DNA of 62,000 bases, taken from Glandiceps talaboti (taxonomy: Eukaryota > Hemichordata > Enteropneusta > Spengelidae). The position numbers and the translations under genes are program-made. Shown here piece by piece: positions 53,069 through 62,000 of the stretch (position 1 is its first letter; the number at the start of each line of letters is the position of its first letter). The notes under the pieces are model-generated. The model was given only the letters and a program-made list of their open reading frames with translations, was not told the origin of the DNA and searched no databases. The stretch covers positions 2,972,501 to 3,034,500 of the forward strand of contig NC_135555.1 in NCBI RefSeq assembly GCF_964340395.1, written 5' to 3'.

Positions 53069-53097
53069 TGATTGACAGGATTGAACTTGATTGACAG
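53069..53097 (+). promoter_or_regulatory. Second pair of PBX-MEIS composite sites
   Basis: TGATTGACAG occurs perfectly at 53069-53078 and 53088-53097, again with starts 19 bases apart but with different flanks from the 52.2-kb pair. A near match (TGATTGACGA) lies at 53195-53204 and an octamer-like ATATGCAAAG near 53111. The cluster looks like an enhancer candidate for tsh. Confidence 0.45.
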
Positions 53098-55238
53098 CTG
53101 TAGTTCATTCATATGCAAAGTGATGTGTGGTGTGGCCAGTACACATGTCTGGATTTCATTGCCTCATTTCCATATTGGCTTTATTGAATGTTGATGATTG
53201 ACGACTCTCAGAGTGGATTGATTGGCATAAATTGTATGTGCCAGCCAGTACCATGGTGAGCTTTAAAACTGGGGCATTGAGAAAACAAAGCAAAGACAGA
53301 TGGCTGTGGCTTATTATTAAACTTCTATACATCGCAGCTGATACATCATTTTACTAATTACAAACCATTCAATCAATTGGTCTCAAAAGCATATATCATT
53401 ACTGACTGTCAGCAATCAAATAAAGTCTTAGGTTTTATTCACTCTTGCCTACAAACTGTCCTTCAACTTATTAAAATGTTGGCCTGTCTCTCACTGTTCT
53501 ACATATGGAATGCAGTCAGTATCTACCATCAGATAATCCAATTTATTACAATATAAATTCTTTTCTGTAATCTGTGATCTGACCTTACACTAGTTATTTC
53601 TATTTTATGCTGCTTTGTCAACATTTTAATTCCATTGTTTTATAATATGTACGATTTGTTTATCTGGACTGACAGTTCCTAAAATGGTTGAAAATTTTAA
53701 ATCTTTGTTTAGTTACTGATTATCTGTATTGTTTGTTAATCTCGATAATTGCCTATAACATGGAAATTTCACAAATTGATAATCTGTACTTCTTTGTAAT
53801 CTGGACAGATTTTTCTAACTAATCTGCTTTGTATATCTTCTTTGTTATTATCCAGACTAACTGTACAAAGTGTTAAGTGGCTACACTGTATCAATATAAC
53901 ATAACTGAAACTTTTGTTTACTGACATCAAAACACCACACTGACAACAGTTTCTAATCCAGACACATCTTTTTTTAAATACAGACATATATTAACATCAA
54001 TTGTCCAAAAATTGATCTTTTGACAATTGTGCTATTTTGAGGACAGTATCAATCAATGGATGGTAACACAAACCTGTTACCTTAATAACATGAAACCAAA
54101 CTAAAAGTATAATGCAAGTCAATGGCCTCTATTAGCAAAACAATACATTATATTCTGACACAGTCAGACAGATTCTATCCTCCCACCAGATGGCCATTCT
54201 GACCTCAAACGGCCTTCCTTGAGAGCCCAGTGTGACCCCTGCCCACAAATTATAAAAGGGAAATGGTTGTAAACACTCCTACATTAATAAGGTTTCATAA
54301 TCTGTTGAACTCAAATTGAAGTGAAAGGCAGTATTTTCCATTCAGAGTGACGCTATCATTCATTATCCTTACACACGCCGTGTCAGGGGACATTGAATTG
54401 TGCTTGATAAATCATTCAAGTTTGTAAGCAACACTGAGATATTGTGGTTGACAGCCACTAATAGCATATGTATGCAAACACTGCTTTCATTAAAGACAGG
54501 CTTAATGAGAAAGGAACAAACCTACAGATTACGAACAAAAAAAAATGTTTTAAACTTAACAAAGTTAAAATGGGAGAGTGACTTTGAGTAATGTGGATTT
54601 GTTGTCTATATTAAGGGCAGACGGGTCATCATAAATTGTGCCCAATCAAACAACGCTGGATGAATGACAAATGTGTTGTACCATCACCCCTGTGCATGCA
54701 ATCGACTTGACACATCACGTAAATTCTAAAAGAGCAATGTTTTATTATTAAAGAAGTAAAGAAACCAGGAGAGCAAATGCAGGATTCTATTTGAAAGAGT
54801 CCTGAATACGGCAGTTCAAATGATAGGTGAGCGCATGAAACTGTCACATTTAACGAGTACACCATTTGTCAAAGTGGCAGGCTTTGCATCCATAAATGCT
54901 TGCTTAGTCAATGCACATCAATCAAAGCTACTTCACAACATCAATCTATCCAGAACATGATGTGACAGCTCACATGCGACGTCATTTGTTTTACAGACAG
55001 ATGTCTGACTGACGGCCCCTGGAAAATTCCACCCTGCTACAGCTGCGTCAGACAAAGGGAATTTTTTCCCCACTTTTCCCAGTCGATTTGAAGGGATTCC
55101 CCCCACATGTGAAGTTCAGAGTCAAGTCGTAACGACGCCCCCTACCATCGCCCTATGTTTACATGTGAATTGTCGGTTTACTTCCGCGTCTCTACTTCAA
55201 AAGGAGCCGACAAAGGTCGAAGACTTGTATATGGGATT

Positions 55239-55255
55239 ATTTGCATAAACAATAG
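55239..55255 (+). promoter_or_regulatory. POU octamer next to SOX-like site
   Basis: ATTTGCAT (55239-55246) is followed after two bases by ACAATAG, resembling the POU-SOX composite element with slightly altered spacing. It lies about 440 bases into tsh intron 1, in the CpG-retaining segment. Confidence 0.3.
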
Positions 55256-55694
55256 AGATATGCCGGCAGAATTTCTTTAGAAACAGACCAAATTATTGCT
55301 GATGAGATGGGTGGGGTTTCACTATAGTAGGACCGCGGCACAAAGCTAGGCTAAAGGCTAAATATGATCGAGAAATCCGCTTTTCCCAACACTCATCATA
55401 GACTTTCCCACGCACACTACAGTACCAAAAGAAACACGTACAGCAGTACACTGAAGCCTGCACTCTTAAAATGCTCAAGAAACTGCCAACAGTCGGTTAA
55501 TTGACGTGAAAAGTACAACGGTAATACACAGCTGTTCCACTTTTATTAACTTTACCAAAACATTGCACAATAGACAACCTCCGATTATCTGTAGAATAAG
55601 TTCACATACAAACACAAAACACAAACACACCGACCACGGCACACACACGGTGATAAATTTCACGAGCTACAAACGTTTGGCAAAGAGTACTTAC

Positions 55695-55734
55695 TTTTCA
55701 GTCGCTTCGGTGCCTGTTGCTTCCTTCGAGGCAT
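55695..55734 (-). CDS. tsh: Teashirt first coding exon (MPRRKQQAPKRLK)
   Basis: On the minus strand ATG at 55734 opens 13 codons reading MPRRKQQAPKRLK plus one base, then the consensus donor AAAA|GTAAGT. MPRRKQQAP is the conserved N terminus of vertebrate TSHZ and SALL proteins; in SALL it recruits the NuRD corepressor complex. The leftover A joins CC of the 35256 exon to make Thr, keeping frame into the acidic stretch. The context AACAATGC is an acceptable start. The exon is too short to be found by ORF length alone. Recognition of the motif makes this call firm. Confidence 0.92.
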
Positions 55735-56288
55735 TGTTGGTCGTTATGCCATAGGTAGAGATGACAAATCAAAATCAGTTTCGCTAACAGATCACATAAG
55801 CCCCTCAAAATGGTAACAGTTGAGAGATCGACGTCTGGTATCAACCACAGCCATTATGGCGGTCAGTACAATCACGGGACAGGAAGCCGTGGAGCCCTTC
55901 GTCGTTGAGGGCGTGGAGCTATTAGGACACTCCCCTTCGCCGACAAAATCGTTACAACAAACAGAGATAAAAGAGAGGACAGATTGGTCACCATGTTTCA
56001 TTTTGAGAAAACAAACCCAATATCGATTATTCTTAGTTCAAGGAAAGAAAACAGGAGTCGCTGACAGACAAATAATGATATTTACTCAACGAAAGTTGGA
56101 TATCACTTGCATACTGACCTAGAAAGTTTCCGCATCAAAACAAAAGAAGATATTCTCAGAAATTCTATTTCTGATTTCTTACGTCTGCAAATACGATGCA
56201 TAATTACATTGTAAATATAAACGAAAAACTGACCTTGCGTCCTCTCTTCAATAATGTAAACAGTTTGCAGAAGTATGATTACCAAATG
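55735..56288 (-). promoter_or_regulatory. tsh: tsh 5' UTR and promoter region
   Basis: This is the sequence immediately upstream of the tsh start on the minus strand. CpGs are frequent compared with the gene bodies. A 20-codon upstream ORF (ATG 55854, stop 55792) would lie in the 5' UTR if transcription starts above it. A GCCATAATGG string surrounds its start. No TATA box stands out. The start site cannot be placed by eye. Confidence 0.45.
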
Positions 56289-56345
56289 CTAGCTAGCTAG
56301 CTAGACAGACAGACAGACAGACAGACAGAGACAGATAGATAGATG

Positions 56346-56407
<62 letters not shown>

Positions 56408-56445
56408 CAGACATATAGATAGACAGACAGACAGACATACTGACT

Positions 56446-56480
<35 letters not shown>
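56289..56480. repeat. Compound (AGCT)n-(AGAC)n-(AGAT)n-(AGAC)n microsatellite
   Basis: Four tetranucleotide blocks follow one another, starting with AGCT units and ending in a GACA run. It lies about 0.55 kb upstream of the tsh start codon. Minus-strand ORFs here are repeat artefacts. Confidence 0.95.
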
Positions 56481-56482
<2 letters not shown>

Positions 56483-57268
56483 TTTAACAGTTTGTCAGCC
56501 GTCAAAAGTAGAATAAAGCAACACATGCGTGCACTTGAATGCCTGAAAGCCTTGAATGCGATGATCGTGAAAATCTAAGGAAGACCTTCGAAATATTCAT
56601 ATGCTGAATCATAGTACGCCCCTCAATCAGTAGCAGAGTTAACGGGACTGTGATCACAGATGAAATTAATCAGGGCAATTAACGATGAAACCGTGCAATC
56701 ACTATTATACATATGATTCTAACGAGTACTTTATCTAAATGTGTATACTTACTCGTATTAGTGACGATCCTTGTACAAAATCATTATACAGACTTGCATT
56801 GAGCAAGGACAGTATATAGCCTATGATCGCATTCCGTTACACATAGGAAATTATTAATATCCGTCACACGTATATTAAAAAAAGTAATACATGTACTAAA
56901 ATGTATTAGAAATAAAGGATAGACGTATTTTGTAACATACACAGTGAATACCCATTGCACTGGGCATTTTGATCAAGGAATTAAACGTTCCCATATCATA
57001 TCCGATCTTTAATCTGTTATGAAGTTAGTCTATCTTACGGTAGTATATTAACTAAAAACATACTAAGAACACATTTCCCTTATTCTCAACTTGATTTAAT
57101 TATAATTTCATACAGCATACTTTGCTTTATTATTTTTTCTGAACAGGTGGAATTTTAATTTACAATCTAAGGTTGGGGTCAGAATTTAATTTTTTTTCTA
57201 TAAATCGTTTCGGGGGGGGGGGGCTATTTTTTAGAAAATGGGATAATGAGAGGACTACATTTTAATTT
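56481..57268. other. Intergenic sequence; no gene seen
   Basis: No ORF of recognisable content is present. An 11-base G run lies near 57213. CpGs are moderately frequent, continuing the tsh upstream region. Confidence 0.5.
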
Positions 57269-57382
57269 GACGCATTACATGGTCTAGGGGCAGGGTTGGA
57301 AGATTTGGCGCACTACATGGTCTAGGGGCAGGGTTGGAAGATTTGACGCATTACATGGTCTAGGGGCAGGGTTGGAAGATTT
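57269..57382. repeat. 38-bp tandem repeat, three copies
   Basis: Three head-to-tail copies of exactly 38 bases contain ACATGGTCTAGGGGCAGGGT. They differ only at GACGCATT versus GGCGCACT. A short stretch with TTAGGGTT-like strings follows at about 57420-57460. Confidence 0.95.
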
Positions 57383-57991
57383 GGCACCAACTGCTGCCAC
57401 ATCGGTTAGAGATAGGTGTATGGTTACGGTTAGGGTAATAGAGTTAGGGTTAAGGTTAGGTAACGTAATATCAGACCATGTCAATCAAATCGTTACTGAC
57501 AACCATGTAGTGAATAATTGTCAGGTGTGGTGTGAGGAGAGAAATCACAATTGGGTCTCACAAGAGTAAATGTGAGCAGTTGAATGTTGTGGCGATGTTG
57601 ATCTCGGTCCCTATCGCCACAATATCAAGAGTGTGCCCATCTAGTGTTGAGAGTTATTTTTCTGGTCTTCGGTTTAGCCAAACGCTGGTATTAATTAATG
57701 CAATACAGATTTCATACACATTCTGAACAGGAAATTTATCTTTAAAAGTACGTACGAGACACGTGCAAATCTTCAAACGTTATGAAATATATTGCTAAAT
57801 GATCTTGAATACGAATACAAATAAACACTTTCCAAAGTTATTGCTATTTTGCCTTTGAAGATAACGCGTACGACCAATAAGGTCAGCATCTATAAACTTG
57901 AAAGCATAGGTCTAGACACTTGAATAGTGTCAATTAATTAAAGGGTATATAGTTATCAACTTGTTTAGCACAATCGTTATTTGACTTTGAA
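57383..57991. other. Intergenic sequence; no gene seen
   Basis: This holds interstitial TTAGGG-like strings near 57420-57460 and otherwise unremarkable AT-rich sequence. Confidence 0.5.
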
Positions 57992-59142
57992 GATATTGGA
58001 TATATTGACTAATGGTAGGAGGCTAGGAAATGAGGTGGTGACAGGGAGGATATTGGATATATTGACCAATGGGAGGAGGCTAGGAAATGAGGTGGTGAGA
58101 CAGGGATATTAGATATATTGACCAATGGTAGGAGGCTAGGAATTGAGGCGGTGACAAGGATGATATTAGACATATTGACCAATGGGAGGAGGCTAAGACT
58201 TGGAGTGGAAGCAGTGATATTAGATATATTGATCAATGGTACTAAGCTAGTCATTGAAGTTGGGACTATACTGCAATGGTATAGATATACTGACACATAG
58301 TAGGCTAGGAAATGTGGCAACAATTGTGATATTGGTAATGGTAAGAGGTTAGGAAATGGGGTGGCAACAGGGAGGATATTAGATATATTGACCAATGGTA
58401 GGGGACTAGGAAATGACGTAGTGACAGGGATGATATTAGATATATTGACCAATGGTAGGAGGCTAGGAAATGATGTAGTGACAGGGATGATATTAGATAT
58501 ATTGACCAATGGTACGAGGCTAGGAAACGAGGTGGTGACAGGGAGGATATTGGATATATTGGTCAATGGTAGGCGGCAAGGAAATGAGGTGGTGAGACTG
58601 GGATATTAGATATATTGACCAATGGTAGGAGGCTAGGAATTGAGGTGGTGACAGGTAGGATATTGGATATATTGATCAATGGTAGGAGGCTAGGAAATGA
58701 TGTGGTGACACGGATGATATTAGATATATTGACCAATGGTAGGAGGCAAGGAAATGAGGCAGTTACAGGGATGGTATTAGCTATATTGACCAATGGTAGG
58801 AGGCTAGGAAATGATGTGGTGACATGGATGATATTAGATATATTGACCAATGGTAGGAGGCAAGGAAATGAGGCAGTTACAGGGATGGTATTAGCTATAT
58901 TGACCAATGGTAGGAGGCAAGGAAATGATGTGGTGACACGGATGATATTAGATATATTGACCAATGGTAGGAGGCAAGGAAATGAGGCAGTTACAGGGAT
59001 GGTATTAGCTATATTGACCAATGGTAGGAGGCTAGGAAATGATGTGGTGACACGGATGATATTAGATATATTGACCAATGGTAGGAGGCAAGGAAATGAG
59101 GCAGTTACAGGGATGGTATTAGCTATATTGACCAATGGTAGG
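57992..59142. repeat. 57-bp minisatellite, about 20 copies, open on both strands
   Basis: The unit contains GATATATTGACCAATGGTAG followed by GAGGCTAGGAAATGA and a variable GTGGTGACA part. Copies are more degenerate at 58200-58350. From about 58690 onward two versions alternate (RLGNDVVTRMILDIL and RQGNEAVTGMVLAIL when translated), giving a 114-bp higher-order unit. Because 57 is a multiple of three, stop-free frames of 185-195 codons persist on both strands. Neither frame has a recognisable domain, signal peptide or splice context, so I treat it as a repeat and not a gene. Confidence 0.95.
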
Positions 59143-59656
59143 ACTCATGTGGCAAGAACAAGTGGTGACATTAATGACCTTTTAACAATACTAGGTTGCT
59201 AGGAATTGAGAAGACACCATGGATAAACACCAGATCATCTAAAGGCCTGTATCATCAGTGTTGTTTTACGTGTAACTGTATTCTAGGAACTTACAAAATA
59301 AGAAACTAGACAGATATTGTCTTGGACACAGGCAAAGTTGTCACAAAGAAAAAAACATACAAAATAATGCAACCCATATTTAATTTATATCAGTAACAAA
59401 ACAAAATGTACATGTGATAACAATTTTCAATACTCATGAAGAAGATGGATAAATAATGAAATAATGTAATCTACATTTGACCTTTTTCTACCTCCAGTTT
59501 TACACGAAGAGCTTATACCCCACAGTGAATACAAAATTTCCAAACCATGGTTAAAAACACTGTATTTTCCAATATCTCATTGTCCATAGGAATCTTGTTC
59601 TCCACATCACACACACACACACACACACACAGAGACAGACACACACACGCACACAA

Positions 59657-59688
<32 letters not shown>

Positions 59689-60277
59689 CAATAGTTAACA
59701 AGACTTGTTGTCAGTCAATCTGGATTACAGGGTTGGCTAGGATACAAGTAGTATGGTCTTTGCTGTGTACATAATGACAACTTTTGTCTTAGATAATCAT
59801 CAGTTCAACTGATGCTATCCGTGCTAACTAAATGTAATACTTACATTTCACTGCGAAGTTTGTAATCTCTCATTAATTATCTAAGGGGGTAAACTCATCC
59901 CTAATGCAATGTCATATGACAAAAATATAATAGACCCAGTCTTCTGAAATGAACAGTAATCATCTGGGCATCCATTGTTTCTTCATAAATTGCCTGTGAT
60001 ATTGATGCTAAATATATACATACAGCAAACATGACTATCTTTGCTGGTCCTTTACTTTTTCTAGGCTGACTCTTATTTACTTATTTGTAACGTAAGTTTC
60101 TGTCTACATGTATACTGCCATCAGTAAAACCAATTGTACAAATGTTGCACCACCAGTGTCCTAGGAGACAACTGGACTAGCTTTGCTATTTTTCCTTCTC
60201 CCTTTATCTTTAAAGAATGTAAAATATTTCTTGTTTTCAAAACTGTATCCAATGGGTAATAACTAAATAATAAAAAA
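59143..60277. other. Sequence downstream of the nine-finger gene; no other gene seen
   Basis: This probably includes the 3' UTR of the minus-strand zinc-finger gene that ends at 60278. A CA/GACA microsatellite lies at 59608-59680. I found no canonical AATAAA on the minus strand close to the stop. Confidence 0.5.
59608..59680. repeat. (CA)n microsatellite with AGACAG interruption
   Basis: Two CA runs flank an AGAGACAGACACAC interruption. ORFs on both strands here are repeat artefacts. Confidence 0.95.
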
Positions 60278-62000
60278 TTAACTTGACATGTAAGGTGTCA
60301 ATTGTAGGAGTCCTTCCTCAACAGAAGACTGAGAGTCAGGTTGGGATACTGGATTACTTCTATACACTTGAGTAGGTTGTTCCATTGTGTGAACAATTGG
60401 AGGAACACCAGCCTGGAATTCCTGAATCATTGATAAAGTGTCAGTGTCTGTCTGAACCGATGCTGTAGGAGCAAAACAAGTCTGTGTATCTGAATTCAAA
60501 ATATCTATAGATGTGTTTGAAGTAACTGGCACTGTCCTTACTTTGTTGTCGATGACTAATTCCGATGATGTTATTGGAATCTTCTCTGATGCTGTGGTAA
60601 ACGGTTTAGGACTTGAACTTGTAAGCTGCATCAACTCTAAGAAAGCCATCTGTTGTTTGTTTGGTGGATTCTCCATACTAGAAACCATATTATTCTGCAT
60701 AACAGCTTCTCCAGTAGAATCACATGCAGATCGCCTTCTCTCTTTTCTCTTTCTTGCACCTTTCCTTTGCTCATTCCCACTTATCCTGTTTTCATCTTCA
60801 TTAGTCTCTGTTACTACTTCAATGATCCTATACACTTGGTCAGTTTGCAAACTAAAATAGCTATTAATTTGTTTGTTTTGAGACTGTTCTTCATTTCTTG
60901 CCTCCCCTGGTTCATTTGAAACTTGTGACAGAGGCATTGCAATAACTGGAGGTACAAATGCCGACTCTATGCGTGAATCAACTGTTGATCTAGGACATTC
61001 TCTCCCTCTATCCTGTACCTTAACATTACCTAGTGAGTTGAATTCACACTCTGCACCTTTACTTAAGATGTGCCTATTGCTTCCAATATCATCCTCAGGT
61101 TTGTACACCCCAGCAATTTCTGATACTGCTTCATTTGGGAGCAGAGGTCGGTGTTGCCAATGTACGTGCTTCCTAAATGCCATGGCATCATTACTTGAGA
61201 ACTTTTCGCAGTAAGGACAGACAAAGATATGTGCTCCTACATGTTTCTTAGTCTTACTTATATGCTTGTGCATGTTTTCAATATTGGTTGTCCTGTGTTC
61301 ACAATATGGACATTTGTACGGCTTGGATCCGTTATGAGTTCGTTTATGTCTTTTCAAATGAGAACAAGTTGTAGCAGCGTAAGTACATCCACTGTGGTTA
61401 CATTTGAATGGTTTTTCCCCAGTATGGCTTCTACGATGCTTGGTGAGAGCATGTTGTGTTTTCCCTGCATAACCACACAGATCACACAGATATGGTTTCT
61501 GATTTGTATGTGTCATTGTATGATAGCGCAGCTCTGATGATTGCCGAAAAGAATATGTGCAGCCACGATATTTACATTTAAATGGCCGTTCATTTGTATG
61601 TATTCTGAAATGAATTTTTAAATTACCACGATCATAGAATCTTGCTCCACAAACTTCACATATGACTTTCTTATCTGTTCCATCTCTATGTTTAGCATCC
61701 ATGTGTTTATCAAGGGTGTTTTTCTTGACAGCCTTGTAGTCACACAATGGACATTCTTTCTCTCGTAAACCCAAGTGCCGTTTCATATGCATGCTCAAAT
61801 CACTGCCTGTTCGGCAACTGTAATTGCACATCAAGCATTTGTAAGGTTTTTCATTTGTATGCTTCTTAATATGAGTCAGAACAGATCCTTTAGACATTAA
61901 CATCTTTTCGCACTCTTCACATTTAAACCGACAACTTCCATCAGATATGAGCACCTTGGTATATTTCTTGAAGTTTCCCTTTATGCTTTCATTCCTGAGT
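60278..62000 (-). CDS. C2H2 zinc-finger protein, 3' exon, partial (possible ZNF407 relative)
   Basis: The frame is open to the window edge (LRNESIKGNFKKYTK lies before the first finger), so the start is outside the window. At least 572 residues are encoded, ending LTPYMSS. Nine C2H2 fingers lie in tandem at about 61921-61150, joined by TNEKPY, TNERPF, TNQKPY, TGEKPF and NGSKPY linkers. The fifth and seventh have a four-residue Cys spacing (CKYRGC, CNHSGC). The eighth has an H-x5-H ending (HISKTKKH), and the ninth is CPYCEKFSSNDAMAFRKHVH. The tail is Ser/Thr/Gln-rich and disordered, with a basic patch RKRKERRRS as a probable nuclear signal. Such an array binds DNA in the nucleus. Similarity of the last fingers to ZNF407, plus its place upstream of tsh, suggests that family. 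ZFAT or another multi-finger protein remains possible. Confidence 0.85.
   Translation of the reverse strand, partial: LRNESIKGNFKKYTKVLISDGSCRFKCEECEKMLMSKGSVLTHIKKHTNEKPYKCLMCNYSCRTGSDLSMHMKRHLGLREKECPLCDYKAVKKNTLDKHMDAKHRDGTDKKVICEVCGARFYDRGNLKIHFRIHTNERPFKCKYRGCTYSFRQSSELRYHTMTHTNQKPYLCDLCGYAGKTQHALTKHRRSHTGEKPFKCNHSGCTYAATTCSHLKRHKRTHNGSKPYKCPYCEHRTTNIENMHKHISKTKKHVGAHIFVCPYCEKFSSNDAMAFRKHVHWQHRPLLPNEAVSEIAGVYKPEDDIGSNRHILSKGAECEFNSLGNVKVQDRGRECPRSTVDSRIESAFVPPVIAMPLSQVSNEPGEARNEEQSQNKQINSYFSLQTDQVYRIIEVVTETNEDENRISGNEQRKGARKRKERRRSACDSTGEAVMQNNMVSSMENPPNKQQMAFLELMQLTSSSPKPFTTASEKIPITSSELVIDNKVRTVPVTSNTSIDILNSDTQTCFAPTASVQTDTDTLSMIQEFQAGVPPIVHTMEQPTQVYRSNPVSQPDSQSSVEEGLLQLTPYMSS

Larger units (their letters stand above)
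35257..55694 (-). other. tsh: tsh intron 1 (20.4 kb)
   Basis: The intron reads GTAAGT at its 5' end and TTTTGTAG at its 3' end on the minus strand. It holds no credible nested gene. It contains a CA repeat (37.6 kb), poly-purine and TAAA runs, the 28-bp minisatellite (46.1-48.3 kb), a fold-back element (49.8-50.1 kb) and six perfect TGATTGACAG sites. A more CpG-rich stretch at about 54.9-55.7 kb adjoins exon 1. Long first introns in developmental regulators usually carry enhancers, and the PBX-MEIS sites point to the 52.1-53.2 kb segment. Confidence 0.85.

Noticed and set aside
55820-56122. A 100-codon plus-strand ORF upstream of tsh, antisense to it
   Set aside because: It overlaps the tsh 5' flank in a GC-richer segment where stops are rarer, has no known motif, and is best explained as chance.
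57420-57460. Telomere-like TTAGGG strings
   Set aside because: Only a few imperfect, interrupted copies occur, between ordinary genes. This is not a chromosome end.

Overview
The window is eukaryotic nuclear DNA from a bilaterian animal, most likely a marine invertebrate. It is AT-rich, with intron-split genes, many microsatellites and minisatellites, fold-back (MITE-like) elements and one LINE relic. It shows no operons and no bacterial signals. The species cannot be named from the sequence. The Teashirt gene encodes no homeodomain, which argues against a vertebrate.

Layout. (1) 1-7055: upstream region with a GACA microsatellite, CpG-retaining stretches and candidate non-coding 5' exons. 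(2) 7058-19464 (+): one very large C2H2 zinc-finger gene, joined here from three exons (7058-12725, 13495-13575, 14333-19464) whose splice phases all agree, giving about 3,626 residues. Its W-x-L-K-x-H-M fingers, its 'YAGTQ' finger pair and its CtBP-type PLDLS motif resemble the ZNF516/ZNF536 (ZNF217-related) family. (3) 19465-32401: intergenic, with fold-back elements, CTCF-like motifs, a broken LINE with a GATA tail, and a 40-bp minisatellite of about 30 copies. (4) 32402-55734 (-): a Teashirt/Tshz gene made of a 40-nt first coding exon (MPRRKQQAPKRLK), a 20.4-kb intron and one long second exon. The intron holds a 28-bp minisatellite of about 79 copies and a cluster of perfect PBX-MEIS sites. 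(5) 55735-60277: tsh upstream region, a compound microsatellite, a 38-bp triplicate and a 57-bp minisatellite that is open on both strands. (6) 60278-62000 (-): the 3' part of a nine-finger C2H2 gene that runs off the window and may be related to ZNF407.

How the genes fit together. All three are zinc-finger regulators. As I recall the human maps, the order and orientation ZNF407-like > tsh > < ZNF516/536-like matches the human TSHZ1 neighbourhood on 18q (ZNF407, TSHZ1, ZNF516), and part of it matches ZNF536-TSHZ3 on 19q. This suggests an ancient bilaterian regulatory block. Teashirt works with the TALE homeodomain proteins Homothorax/MEIS and Extradenticle/PBX in flies, so repeated TGATTGACAG sites inside its own intron are a notable possible feedback input.
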